Assembly: GCA_945228905.1 (NCBI GenBank)
Contig: CALYOH010000005.1
Coordinates: 1 to 33,292, forward strand
Direction of reading: 5' to 3'
Length of the DNA stretch: 33,292 nucleotides
Source of the DNA: an uncultured Caryophanales bacterium
Lineage (GTDB): Bacteria > Bacillota_I > Bacilli_A > RF39 > UBA660
In this document: positions 9,492-19,517 of the stretch, one piece after another
Layout: every line of letters starts with the position of its first letter
Position numbering within the stretch: position 1 is the stretch's first letter
Position numbers and translations under genes: made by a program
The notes under the pieces: generated by a model
Database searches by the model: none
What the model was told of the DNA's origin: nothing
The model's input: the letters and a program-made list of their open reading frames with translations, nothing else

Positions 9492-12400
9492 ATGAAAAAT
9501 AGAAAAGGATTCTCGTTGGTAGAGTTACTAGCAGTTATTGCAATTCTAGGAATCTTAGCTGTTGCAGGAATAGTTGGAGTAACTAGAATCATAGAAAAAT
9601 CTAAGGCAGAAAAGAATGCATCTGAAGTAAAAACTGCTACTTTTGCTGCTAAGAGCTATCTACAAGCAAATAAAGAAATAGCGCCAAAATCAATTGGAGA
9701 ATCAACAACTTTAACACTACAAGATTTAAAGGATACAAAATATTTAACTGAAGATCTTGTTAATGCTAAAGGTGAAAACTGTATGGAGCATTCATACGTT
9801 GAAATTATTAAGACAGGAAAAAATTCGTATGATTATGAGCCCCATATTTATTGTGGTTCAGAAATACCAGAAGATGAAGGGACAAAAGACCCTCCAGTAT
9901 TAAAAAAAGGTATTATATTCTCTGACGCAAATGATGTAAGTGTAGCAAGCTTCTCATTCACACTTTTAGGTTCAGCTAATAATAGTGATGAAGAAATTGC
10001 TTCATACACATATGTTATTTCTACAAAACTAAATGGTCAAACAGATTACCAAGAAGTTTATAATTCAGGAGTAATTGCAGGAAACGATCAAAAAGAAATC
10101 AACATAAATGAAAAGATTAAGAAATATGTAGATTTGACTGGTACAACTTCAGTAAGAATAACTGTTATTGCAAGAAATGAATCAGGTGGAAAGCTTGAAG
10201 AGTCAGCAGTTACTGGAACAGGTAAATACTCAGACTTTAAAGATACAGTACCTCCATATTGTGAGGCTGATAGTGCAAATAATCTTCAATATACTCAAGC
10301 AGAAGTAGGAGATTGGTTTAATTATGAAGACTACAAGAAAGCAGGAAGAGGTAAGAGTATCCAAGTAAAATGTCTAGATGGTGACGGAAGTGGATGTTTA
10401 AGAAATATATTCACACAAACATGGCCAAACAATCAAGTAGTAGACGAAAATGGAACAAAACCATATTTATATGGGGCTAAATATGCATGGATTTATATAA
10501 AAGATAATTCTGGAAACAGTGGAAAAGTAGTAAATACACTTCCTAGTGACTGGAATGATAATGGGGATCCAAATCATAGAAATGATGGTAATGATTATAG
10601 ATGTTTAGTAAGAGTTAATGTTGATATCTTACCTCCAGAGGTAACTTTAAATGTAAAAGCAACAGAAAATGGAAAAGTATTAGCAACAAAGACTGCTGGT
10701 GGTCTAGACTCTAATGGAAATAGAAGAAAAGATGGTACAGAAGACGCTAATGAAGAAAGCATTATGATTGAATTTGATTCATATAGCGATCTTGCTGATG
10801 CAGTGGATGGACATAAATGGTTTAATTCAACAAATTCACCAACAGGACCAATAATTGAATTTACAGCAAAAGATAATATTCAATTAGATAGATGGGTTTG
10901 GGAAACAAATGTTGGAGGAGTTCCATATAAAACAACATATTCAGGAAATGAAACTAAAGTTTCAACTGCAGGAGATGACAGTGAATTAGCTAGTTTCAAT
11001 TCTCCTAATAATTTGTTTTTTGATACAGCACCTTATAGTAAAACAGTAACTTTCGCAACAGATGGAGTAAGATTTGGTAAATTAACTGTTTATGACAAAG
11101 CAGGAAATAAAACAGTTATTAATGTTAAAGCATATGTAGATAAAACTGCTCCAAATATTAAAAATACAACGATAGCAACAAAATATTTAATTGAAAATAA
11201 AGTAGCAGCTGAAATTAGTGACGATGATTATCAAGAACAGACTTGGACAAATAAATATGTAATGGCATATATTAAAAAAGCAGATAAAGATAAAGAAACT
11301 GTGTCAGGATTTAGTTCAGCTAAATACAATGTATATAACGAAGAAGAAAAAATAATTATGACTGAAAGTAATGACACCAATAGAAAATCTTATTATAAAG
11401 GACCAGAATATAATGAAGAAGGATTAAGTGCATTTGTATTTACAAACACATTTGAAGGAAAAAATAAAATTGAATTTGCATTGTGTGATGTAGCAGGAAA
11501 CTGCTCAAACTACTTAGAGAAAAAAGCAGTGGTATGGCTAGATACAACTCCACCAGATTGTACAATGTCACAAAAAGTAAATAAACAAGCTGATTCAGCA
11601 GACGGAGCATTATCTCCTTACGGTTGGGCTGGGTTAAATGAAACTATAACTGTAACAGCAACATGTAGTGATCCAAGTAAAAATGGTATTTCAACAAGTA
11701 AATGTAAAGTTGAAACATTGAGTCACGAATATAAAGATGATATAAATACTACAAAAGCAGGAGCAGCTGGTAACGGTAATGGTGGAACTTTCTATGACGT
11801 TGCAGGAAATTCTAAAAAATGTCCAGCAACTGAAACAGTAAAAATAGACCATAAAGAACCATCTTGTACAACTAGCATTTCATATGCTGGAGGAGACGGA
11901 AAAACAAATGATGGATGGTTAATGGCTACTGAGACTGCAACAGTAACTGCAACATGTAAAGATGAAGCAGTTGATGGAGTAGTATCTCAATGTGTTAAAA
12001 ACTCATTCTCACATACTTATACAACTGAGATTGAAACTACAAAAGCAGGAGCAGTTGCAGATAAAAATGATCAAAATATCTCAGGTGGTTCTGTAACAGA
12101 CCAAGCAGACAATGTTACTCAATGTCCAGCAGATAAAACGGTTAAAATAGATAAAACAAAACCAAAATGTGAAATGACAACAAAATATTATAATAGTAAT
12201 AAAGTAGAAATTTCAAAATCTGTAATCCAAAATAATCAAAAAGGTTGGTTAAAGAAAGGTGAATATGCAACAGTAACTGGAAAATGTAGCGATACAGGTG
12301 GAAGTAAATGTAAAACTACAAATAATGTTAATATTAAATCCTATAATTATAAAACAACAACAACATTAAATATTAATGATGCAGGACCAAATGGCCGAGG

Positions 12401-13271
12401 AGTTAAGGTTACATTCACGGATGTAGCAGGTAATGAGTCAGATCCTTGTCCAACAAACATTAATATTAAAATAGATGCAGTTGCACCAACATGTTATACA
12501 GAAGGATGTGATAATACAACTTGGAGCAACCAAAATAGAACATATAAATATGGTTGCCAAGATACAAACGGAAGTGGATGTGCAACAGCATTAGCATCTG
12601 GTACTGTAGAAACTACTAAGAATTCATTACCGCTATCATATGATATAGTTGATGTTGCAGGAAATAAAACTAGTTGTTCAAAAACTTGTAATGTACTAGT
12701 TGATAAGATTTTACCAACAGGTACATGTACAGTTAAAGGTAATAAGATAACTTTAGATTCTAAAAGTGATGATCATAGTGGTGTGTCTGCAGTACATTAC
12801 ATGTCTAAGATAAAAAAAGAAACACCAGGAATAGATTCAAATGCATGGTCTACTTCAACATCTTTGGGAACAAGTTGTGGTAAAACATATTATGGATATA
12901 TAAAAGTTATAGATAAAGCAGGAAATTCACAAGTAGTTGGCTGTGGTGGATCATATACAACAGGAGCTTGCTGTAGTGCTTCTAATCCATGGGGATGTAC
13001 ATGGAAGACAGCATGTCGTAACGGAAGAACATTTATCTATACAAGTTCTGCTAAGACAACTTATGCAGGAACAGTATATCACCAGAAAGGTTCATCTTGT
13101 AGTGATAGATTATATCTAATAGAGAAAAGTGGAAGTAAAAAATTATATATTCATTCTCCATGTAACAAGATTTCATGGTATTCAGCAGCAAAAAAACCAT
13201 ATGCATATATTTATTCAAACTGTATTGGAGGACAAAACAGTGTCTGCCCATATGCTAATTGCCCAGGATAG
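9492..13271 (+). CDS. Giant type IV prepilin-like protein with Cys-rich Ig-like repeats, paralog of the preceding gene (1259 aa)
   Basis: NRKG|FSLVELLAVIAILGILAVAGIVGVTRIIE class III signal. Same architecture and near-identical C-terminus as 5788-9399. The start was moved to ATG 9492, preceded by AGGTGAT. Confidence 0.87.
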   Translation: MKNRKGFSLVELLAVIAILGILAVAGIVGVTRIIEKSKAEKNASEVKTATFAAKSYLQANKEIAPKSIGESTTLTLQDLKDTKYLTEDLVNAKGENCMEHSYVEIIKTGKNSYDYEPHIYCGSEIPEDEGTKDPPVLKKGIIFSDANDVSVASFSFTLLGSANNSDEEIASYTYVISTKLNGQTDYQEVYNSGVIAGNDQKEININEKIKKYVDLTGTTSVRITVIARNESGGKLEESAVTGTGKYSDFKDTVPPYCEADSANNLQYTQAEVGDWFNYEDYKKAGRGKSIQVKCLDGDGSGCLRNIFTQTWPNNQVVDENGTKPYLYGAKYAWIYIKDNSGNSGKVVNTLPSDWNDNGDPNHRNDGNDYRCLVRVNVDILPPEVTLNVKATENGKVLATKTAGGLDSNGNRRKDGTEDANEESIMIEFDSYSDLADAVDGHKWFNSTNSPTGPIIEFTAKDNIQLDRWVWETNVGGVPYKTTYSGNETKVSTAGDDSELASFNSPNNLFFDTAPYSKTVTFATDGVRFGKLTVYDKAGNKTVINVKAYVDKTAPNIKNTTIATKYLIENKVAAEISDDDYQEQTWTNKYVMAYIKKADKDKETVSGFSSAKYNVYNEEEKIIMTESNDTNRKSYYKGPEYNEEGLSAFVFTNTFEGKNKIEFALCDVAGNCSNYLEKKAVVWLDTTPPDCTMSQKVNKQADSADGALSPYGWAGLNETITVTATCSDPSKNGISTSKCKVETLSHEYKDDINTTKAGAAGNGNGGTFYDVAGNSKKCPATETVKIDHKEPSCTTSISYAGGDGKTNDGWLMATETATVTATCKDEAVDGVVSQCVKNSFSHTYTTEIETTKAGAVADKNDQNISGGSVTDQADNVTQCPADKTVKIDKTKPKCEMTTKYYNSNKVEISKSVIQNNQKGWLKKGEYATVTGKCSDTGGSKCKTTNNVNIKSYNYKTTTTLNINDAGPNGRGVKVTFTDVAGNESDPCPTNINIKIDAVAPTCYTEGCDNTTWSNQNRTYKYGCQDTNGSGCATALASGTVETTKNSLPLSYDIVDVAGNKTSCSKTCNVLVDKILPTGTCTVKGNKITLDSKSDDHSGVSAVHYMSKIKKETPGIDSNAWSTSTSLGTSCGKTYYGYIKVIDKAGNSQVVGCGGSYTTGACCSASNPWGCTWKTACRNGRTFIYTSSAKTTYAGTVYHQKGSSCSDRLYLIEKSGSKKLYIHSPCNKISWYSAAKKPYAYIYSNCIGGQNSVCPYANCPG
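12474..13271 (+). repeat. Copy 2 of the 798-bp direct repeat
   Basis: Constant offset of 3872 bp from copy 1. The shared block ...CTTCTAATCCATGGGGATGTACATGGAAGACAGCATGTCGTAACGGAAGAACATTTATCTATACAAGT... is identical. Confidence 0.9.
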
Positions 13272-13311
13272 GATTATGTTATAACTATTTAAATATAAGA
13301 GAGGTAATAAA

Positions 13312-14049
13312 ATGAAAAAGAATAAAAATAAAAAGAAAATAATTGTAACAATAATTATCTTGATTCTATTAATCGCTATAGGCTTTTTTGGATTTACAAA
13401 ATTTAGTTCAAAAGAAGAAAATATTGAAAATACAAATTTCTGGGATTATGATAATACTAATAAAATTAAAATTTGTAAAAAGAACTCGACAGATGAATGT
13501 CAAAGACCTATATATGACATATATAATTTAATAAAAATCAAATATGATAATAAAGTATTAAATAAAGAGTTAGATAGAGTTAATAAAGAAACAATGGAAT
13601 TATTTGAAGAAGCAAAAAAATCAGATATCTCAGATAGTACTTGTGATAGTGTAAGAAATAAATATAATTATAGACTTTCTAATGAAATAAGATATGCTAA
13701 TTTTGAAAACGATTCTGTTATATCAATAGCAGTTCATAAAGTTCAAGCAGATCTTTGTACAGAAGAAGTTAAGACTTTAAGTTATGAAGTATTTAATTAT
13801 GATAAAGAAGAAAAAAGATTACTTACACAAGAAGAAATAAAAGAAATAGAACAAGTAAAAGATGAAGAAATTGCTAATACTATTAAAGATGCAACAGAAA
13901 GATTATCAAAAGATGAAAAAAAGGAATATGAAATACAAACTGATTATAGTAAAGTATTATTATTCTATAGTGAAGGTGGTGGCTTAGTATTAGCATTTGA
14001 AATTCCTGGAACTAACTTTTATTTAGATAATGAATTAGAAAGAATTTAA
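13312..14049 (+). CDS. Hypothetical membrane-anchored protein (possible DUF3298/DUF4163-like extracytoplasmic domain)
   Basis: N-terminal Lys-rich segment plus TM (KKIIVTIIILILLIAIGFFGF). C-terminal SYEVFNYDKEEKRLLTQEEI resembles the DUF3298 pattern; the family assignment is tentative. Confidence 0.5.
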   Translation: MKKNKNKKKIIVTIIILILLIAIGFFGFTKFSSKEENIENTNFWDYDNTNKIKICKKNSTDECQRPIYDIYNLIKIKYDNKVLNKELDRVNKETMELFEEAKKSDISDSTCDSVRNKYNYRLSNEIRYANFENDSVISIAVHKVQADLCTEEVKTLSYEVFNYDKEEKRLLTQEEIKEIEQVKDEEIANTIKDATERLSKDEKKEYEIQTDYSKVLLFYSEGGGLVLAFEIPGTNFYLDNELERI

Positions 14050-14073
14050 AGAGAACATTAAGTTCTCTTTTTT
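14048..14073 (+). terminator. Rho-independent terminator
   Basis: GAGAAC-ATTAA-GTTCTC followed by T6. Confidence 0.8.
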
Positions 14074-14098
14074 ATGATATAATGAAATAGGTGATTAT

Positions 14099-16402
14099 AT
14101 GGAAAAGATAATTGTATGTCCTAACGAACAAAAACTAAATATTTTAAAAGAATTAAATAATAATAAAGAACTACATAGTATTAAATTTATGACAAAACAA
14201 GAGTTTATTAGAAACTATTTTTTTTCATATAATGATGATGCTATATATTACTTAATGAATAAATATAATTTTAATTTAGATGTATCTAAAGTGTATCTAA
14301 GTAATTTATATGTAATAGATATTAATAAAGACTATAATAATAAAAAACTATTATTTTTAAGAGATTTAAAGAAAGAACTTATTGATAATAACTTATTAAT
14401 ATTTAATAAATTATTTAAAGATTATATTAAAGATAAAACAATAGAAGTATTCAATTATTATGATTTAGATAAGTATGAAGAAATTGCTCTTAATTATAAA
14501 TTAAATATAAATAAAGTAAATATAAATAAAAAAGTATATGAATTTAATTCTATAGAAGAAGAAATTAATTATATATGTATAAAGATAATAGAATTAATAA
14601 ATAGTGGAGTAGATATAAATAAAATATATTTAACTAATGTATCTAATGATTATCTATATATTATTAAACAACTATTTAAATATTATAATATTCCAATTAA
14701 TATTAATTTTAATGATTCCATATATGGTACTAAAATAGTACAAGATTATTTAAAAACAAAAGAATTAGATTTAGATGATTCAAATAAAAATAATATTAAT
14801 AAAAAGATTATTAATATATTAGAAGACTTATCTAATATAGATAGTAATGATCCTATATATGATAAATTATTAATAGATAAGTTAAAGAATACTAAAATAG
14901 ATTCAATAAAATTAAATAATGCAGTTAATATAAAAAATCTATATGATTATGAATTTAAAGAAGATGAACACGTATTCTTAATAGGATTTAATCAAGATAT
15001 ATTACCAGTAATTAGAAAAGATATAGATTATATTACAGATAATATTAAAGATGAAGTAGATATGTATAAAACAGATTACTTAAATAATAGAGAAAAAAAT
15101 ATAGTTAGTTACTTACTAAGTAAAATTAATAATCTATATTTAAGTTATAAATTAAATTCTCCATTTAGTAGATTTTATAAATCTCCTCTTATTAATGAAA
15201 TAGGTCTAGAAGTAGATCATATATTAGATGATAAATATTTATATTCTAATATATATAATAAAATAAGGTTAGGTGAAATGTTAGATTACTATTACTTATA
15301 TGGAGAAAAGAATAATAAATTAAAAGAATTAAATACACATTATGATATAAATTATAAATCCTATAATAATAACTATACAGGAATTAATAATGATACATAC
15401 CTAAAGAATTTACCATATCCATTAAGATTGTCTTATACATCAATAAATAGTTATAATGAATGTAATTTTAAATACTATATAAACTATGTATTAAAACTAA
15501 ATATATATGAAGATACTTTTGCAGCATACATAGGATCTTTATATCACCATTTATTAGCTATTTATATGACTCCTGGCTTTGATTTTAATACAGAGTACAC
15601 TAAATATATTAGTGAAAAGAATTTGTCTTTAAAAGAGAAAGTATTACTAGTAAGAATAAGAAAAGATTTAGAAGATTTTATAGATATATTAAAGAAACAA
15701 CAATTATTAACTGGATATGATAATTTCTATTTTGAAAAGAAATTACTTGTTCCTATATCTAATGATATATCAGTAGAATTTGTAGGGTATATTGATAAAA
15801 TTATGTATTATAAAAAGATGGATGATACATATTATTCAATAATAGATTATAAAACAGGTACTATAGATACTAATATAGAACCAATGAAATATGGTCTTCA
15901 TATGCAATTACCATCTTATTTATATTTAATTAACTATTCAAAAGAAATATCTAATCCAATATTTACAGGTATATATTATCAAAATATATTACATGATTAT
16001 CCAAACTGGTCTAAAAACTTAGAAAAAGATATTAAAGATAAATATTTATTAAAAGGATATTCTACTGATAATATAGAAGTACTAGAAAGATTTGATTCAA
16101 CATATCAAGATAGTGAACTAATAAAAAGTATGAAATATAATGAAGATAAAGGTTTCTATAGTTATACAAAACTAATAAATGATGATACTATGTATCAATT
16201 AATTAGATATAGTAAAAATATAATAGAAAAAAATTCTAAAGATATATTAGATTCTAAATTTGATATAAATCCTAAAGTATATAATAATGAAAATATATCA
16301 TGTAAATACTGTCAGTATAAAGATTTATGTTTTATGAAACCAGATAATATTATTTACTTAGATAAAGTAGAAAACTTAGATTTCTTAGGGGGTGAAGAAT
16401 AA
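14099..16402 (+). CDS. addB: AddB-like PD-(D/E)XK nuclease subunit (767 aa)
   Basis: Directly upstream of and overlapping addA. LSYTSINSYNECNFKYYINYVL, VGYIDKIMYY...SIIDYKTG nuclease motif, and C-terminal CKYCQYKDLCF Fe-S-type cysteines. Confidence 0.8.
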   Translation: MEKIIVCPNEQKLNILKELNNNKELHSIKFMTKQEFIRNYFFSYNDDAIYYLMNKYNFNLDVSKVYLSNLYVIDINKDYNNKKLLFLRDLKKELIDNNLLIFNKLFKDYIKDKTIEVFNYYDLDKYEEIALNYKLNINKVNINKKVYEFNSIEEEINYICIKIIELINSGVDINKIYLTNVSNDYLYIIKQLFKYYNIPININFNDSIYGTKIVQDYLKTKELDLDDSNKNNINKKIINILEDLSNIDSNDPIYDKLLIDKLKNTKIDSIKLNNAVNIKNLYDYEFKEDEHVFLIGFNQDILPVIRKDIDYITDNIKDEVDMYKTDYLNNREKNIVSYLLSKINNLYLSYKLNSPFSRFYKSPLINEIGLEVDHILDDKYLYSNIYNKIRLGEMLDYYYLYGEKNNKLKELNTHYDINYKSYNNNYTGINNDTYLKNLPYPLRLSYTSINSYNECNFKYYINYVLKLNIYEDTFAAYIGSLYHHLLAIYMTPGFDFNTEYTKYISEKNLSLKEKVLLVRIRKDLEDFIDILKKQQLLTGYDNFYFEKKLLVPISNDISVEFVGYIDKIMYYKKMDDTYYSIIDYKTGTIDTNIEPMKYGLHMQLPSYLYLINYSKEISNPIFTGIYYQNILHDYPNWSKNLEKDIKDKYLLKGYSTDNIEVLERFDSTYQDSELIKSMKYNEDKGFYSYTKLINDDTMYQLIRYSKNIIEKNSKDILDSKFDINPKVYNNENISCKYCQYKDLCFMKPDNIIYLDKVENLDFLGGEE

Positions 16403-19400
16403 TGGCATGGACAAAAGAACAAGAAGAAGCAATAAATACCGAAGGATCTAATGTTATAGTATCAGCAGGAGCTGGTTCTGGTAAAACAGCAGTATTAACT
16501 GCTAGAGTACAAAGAAAACTATTAAGTGGAGTTCATATTAATGAATTATTAGTATTAACATTTACTAATGCTGCAGCAGCAGAAATGAAAGAAAGAATAA
16601 GAAAAACAATAAATAAAACAGAAGGATTAGAAAGAGAAAGAGAACTTATTGATTCTTCTTTTATAACAACATTCGATTCTTTCGCACTTTCTATTGTAAA
16701 GAAATATCATACATATTTAAATATATCTAATAAAATAAAGATCACTGATCAAGTAATAATAGATATAAAGAAAAAAGAAATATTAGATGAAATATTTAAT
16801 GAATATTATCTATCTCCAAAGAAAAATTTCTTAAATTTAATTAATGATTTTTGTCTTAAAGATGATAAAAAATTAAAAGATAGTATATTAAATGTCTATA
16901 AAAAAATAGAATTAAAATATGATAAAGATAAATATATAGATGAATATATTAATAATGAATTTACTGATTATAAAGTAAGTGAATATATAAAAGAATATAC
17001 ATCTATTCTAATGTATAAAAAGAAAACTATTAAAGATTTATTAGTACAATTAAATGACTATTTTGACGGAGTTTTTATATCTAAAGTAGAAGATTCATTA
17101 TATGAATTATTAAGAGCTAAATGTTATGATGATTTTAAAAAACTAGATATAAAGACAGTAGTAGTACCTAAAAATAGTCCTGAAGAAGGTAAAAAGATTA
17201 AATCAACTATATTTGATATAGTAAAACAAATAAGAGAATATTGTACATATGAATCTGAAGAAGAAATAAAAGAAGAATTAATATCTACTAGAAATAATAT
17301 AGAAGTAATAATAGAAATAATTAGAGAATTAAATAAAAGACTAAATAATTATAAATTAGAAAATGAATTATTTAGTTTTAATGACATAGCATCTCTCGCA
17401 ATAAAAGTAGTAGAGAAGAATGATGATATAAGAGAAGAATTAACTAATAGTTTTAATGAAATATTAGTAGATGAATATCAAGATACATCAGATACACAAG
17501 AAAGATTTATATCTTTAATATCTAATAATAACGTCTATATGGTAGGAGATATTAAACAATCTATTTATAGATTTAGAAATGCTAACCCATACATATTTAA
17601 AAAGAAATATGACTTATATAGAGATACTAATCAAGGTATAAAAATAGATTTATTAAAGAACTTTAGATCAAGAGAAAATGTCTTACAAAATATAAACTTA
17701 TTATTTGATTTATTTATGGATGATGATATAGGAGGAGCAGATTATAAAGTAAGTCATAGAATGATATTTGGTAATAATACATATAGTAATGAAGGTAAAA
17801 CAAATCAAAATTATGATATGGATATTATTACTTATAATGATAAAGAAATAAATGTATCAAAAGATGAAGAAGAAGCATTTATTATAGGATATGATATTAA
17901 AAATAAAATAGAAAATAAATATCAAATATTTGATAAAGATAATTTAATATTAAGAGATGTAGAATATAATGACTTTGTAATACTTCTAGATAAAAGTAAA
18001 AACTTTGAATTATATAAAAAAGTATTTGAATATCTACAAATACCTATGTCTATATTAAAAGATGAATCATTAAATAATGATCAAGATATTCATATTATTA
18101 GAAATCTATTAAAATTAATAATCTGTATAAAAGAAAATAGATATGATACAGACTTTAAATATAATTTCACATCTATAAGTAGAAGTTTTCTATATAAGAT
18201 TAGTGATGAAGAAATATATAATTACTTTATAAATGATAATTTTAAAGATAGTGAATTATATAATATATGTTTAGAATTATCTAAATCTATTGATTATTTA
18301 ACTCCAAGGGAATTCTTTAGATTAGTACTAGATACATTTAATTATGAAGAGAAATTACTAAGTATAGGAAATATAAAAGCATATAGAGTAAGAGTAGAGT
18401 ATATATATAATTTAATAAACTCATATTCAGAAGAAGGAATGACTATATATGACTTTATTAATTACTTAGAAGATATATTTAAAAATGATTATGATATTAG
18501 TTTTAATATTAATACATCATCAAGTAATAGTTGCAAAATAATGACTATTCATAAATCTAAAGGATTAGAATTTCCAATATGTTATTTTGCAGGATTCTCA
18601 TCTAAATTTAATATAAGTGAATTAAATGATAAAATGTTATTTGATAATAAATATGGAATTATATTACCTAAAGTAGATAATTATTATAAAGATACTATTT
18701 TAAAAACATTATTAAAAATAAATACTAAAAAAGAAGAAATATCAGAAAGAATAAGAGTATTATATGTTGCATTAACTAGAGCAAAAGAAAAAATGATAAT
18801 AGTAATGCCAGAACAAGAAGAAGAGAGTGAAGTATTTGATTTAGTTCCATCTTACGAAAGAGAAAATTATAATTCATATTTATCTATTATGAAAAGTATT
18901 TATACAGTACTATTACCATATATTATTAAGAGTGATGTTAAAGGTACAAAAGACTATTTATTATCAAAAGAAAAGATAAGCAACGATCTAGAATTAGATG
19001 AAGATATTCTAAAAGTAAATGAAATAAATATAGAATCAACTAAAGTAGAAGAAAAACACTATTCTAAAGAAAGTCTCCATTTAGTAACAAAAGAAGAAAA
19101 AGAATTATTAGAATATGGAACTAAAGTACATGAATTATTAGAAGAAATAGATTTTAATAATTATAATGAAAATATTATTGAAGATATATTTATAAGAAAT
19201 AAAATAACTAAATTTATAAATAATGAATTAATACAAAATAATATTAATAATAAAATGTATAAAGAATACGAATTTATATATGAAGAAGATAATAATATAT
19301 CTCATGGAATAATAGATTTACTAATAGAATGTCCAAATAAAATGATAATTATTGATTATAAATTAAAGAATATAGAAGATTCTAATTATATAAAACAATT

Positions 19401-19506
19401 AAATGGATATAGAAAATATATAGAAGAAAAAACCAATAAAGAAGTAGATTGCTACTTATATTCAATAATTAATGAAGTATTTCAAGAAATAAAAAAAGAG
19501 ATTTAA
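16402..19506 (+). CDS. addA: ATP-dependent helicase/nuclease subunit A (UvrD/Rep-type helicase plus PD-(D/E)XK nuclease)
   Basis: SAGAGSGKTAVLTARV Walker A, LTFTNAAAAEMKERI, VDEYQDTSDTQE, GDIKQSIYRFRNA, TIHKSKGLEFPICYFAG, LYVALTRAKEKMI, and C-terminal GIIDLLIE...IIDYKLKN. Confidence 0.95.
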   Translation: MAWTKEQEEAINTEGSNVIVSAGAGSGKTAVLTARVQRKLLSGVHINELLVLTFTNAAAAEMKERIRKTINKTEGLERERELIDSSFITTFDSFALSIVKKYHTYLNISNKIKITDQVIIDIKKKEILDEIFNEYYLSPKKNFLNLINDFCLKDDKKLKDSILNVYKKIELKYDKDKYIDEYINNEFTDYKVSEYIKEYTSILMYKKKTIKDLLVQLNDYFDGVFISKVEDSLYELLRAKCYDDFKKLDIKTVVVPKNSPEEGKKIKSTIFDIVKQIREYCTYESEEEIKEELISTRNNIEVIIEIIRELNKRLNNYKLENELFSFNDIASLAIKVVEKNDDIREELTNSFNEILVDEYQDTSDTQERFISLISNNNVYMVGDIKQSIYRFRNANPYIFKKKYDLYRDTNQGIKIDLLKNFRSRENVLQNINLLFDLFMDDDIGGADYKVSHRMIFGNNTYSNEGKTNQNYDMDIITYNDKEINVSKDEEEAFIIGYDIKNKIENKYQIFDKDNLILRDVEYNDFVILLDKSKNFELYKKVFEYLQIPMSILKDESLNNDQDIHIIRNLLKLIICIKENRYDTDFKYNFTSISRSFLYKISDEEIYNYFINDNFKDSELYNICLELSKSIDYLTPREFFRLVLDTFNYEEKLLSIGNIKAYRVRVEYIYNLINSYSEEGMTIYDFINYLEDIFKNDYDISFNINTSSSNSCKIMTIHKSKGLEFPICYFAGFSSKFNISELNDKMLFDNKYGIILPKVDNYYKDTILKTLLKINTKKEEISERIRVLYVALTRAKEKMIIVMPEQEEESEVFDLVPSYERENYNSYLSIMKSIYTVLLPYIIKSDVKGTKDYLLSKEKISNDLELDEDILKVNEINIESTKVEEKHYSKESLHLVTKEEKELLEYGTKVHELLEEIDFNNYNENIIEDIFIRNKITKFINNELIQNNINNKMYKEYEFIYEEDNNISHGIIDLLIECPNKMIIIDYKLKNIEDSNYIKQLNGYRKYIEEKTNKEVDCYLYSIINEVFQEIKKEI

Positions 19507-19517
19507 AATCTCTTTTT
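19493..19517. terminator. Bidirectional terminator between convergent addA and pyrH
   Basis: AAAAAGAGAT-TTAAA-ATCTCTTTTT; the addA stop TAA 19504-19506 is in the loop. Confidence 0.8.

Noticed and set aside
9179-13251. Antisense ORF pair 9179-9379 and 13051-13251
   Set aside because: Mirror images of the conserved prepilin 3' repeat; their similarity follows from the repeat and there is no start-site support.
5788-13271. Diversity-generating retroelement acting on the duplicated prepilin C-termini
   Set aside because: No reverse transcriptase ORF in the window, and differences between copies are not concentrated at adenines in a short template/variable repeat pair.
6500-13271. CRISPR-like repetition in the prepilin genes
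   Set aside because: The repeats are coding, diverged Ig-like units in frame, not short direct repeats with uniform spacers.
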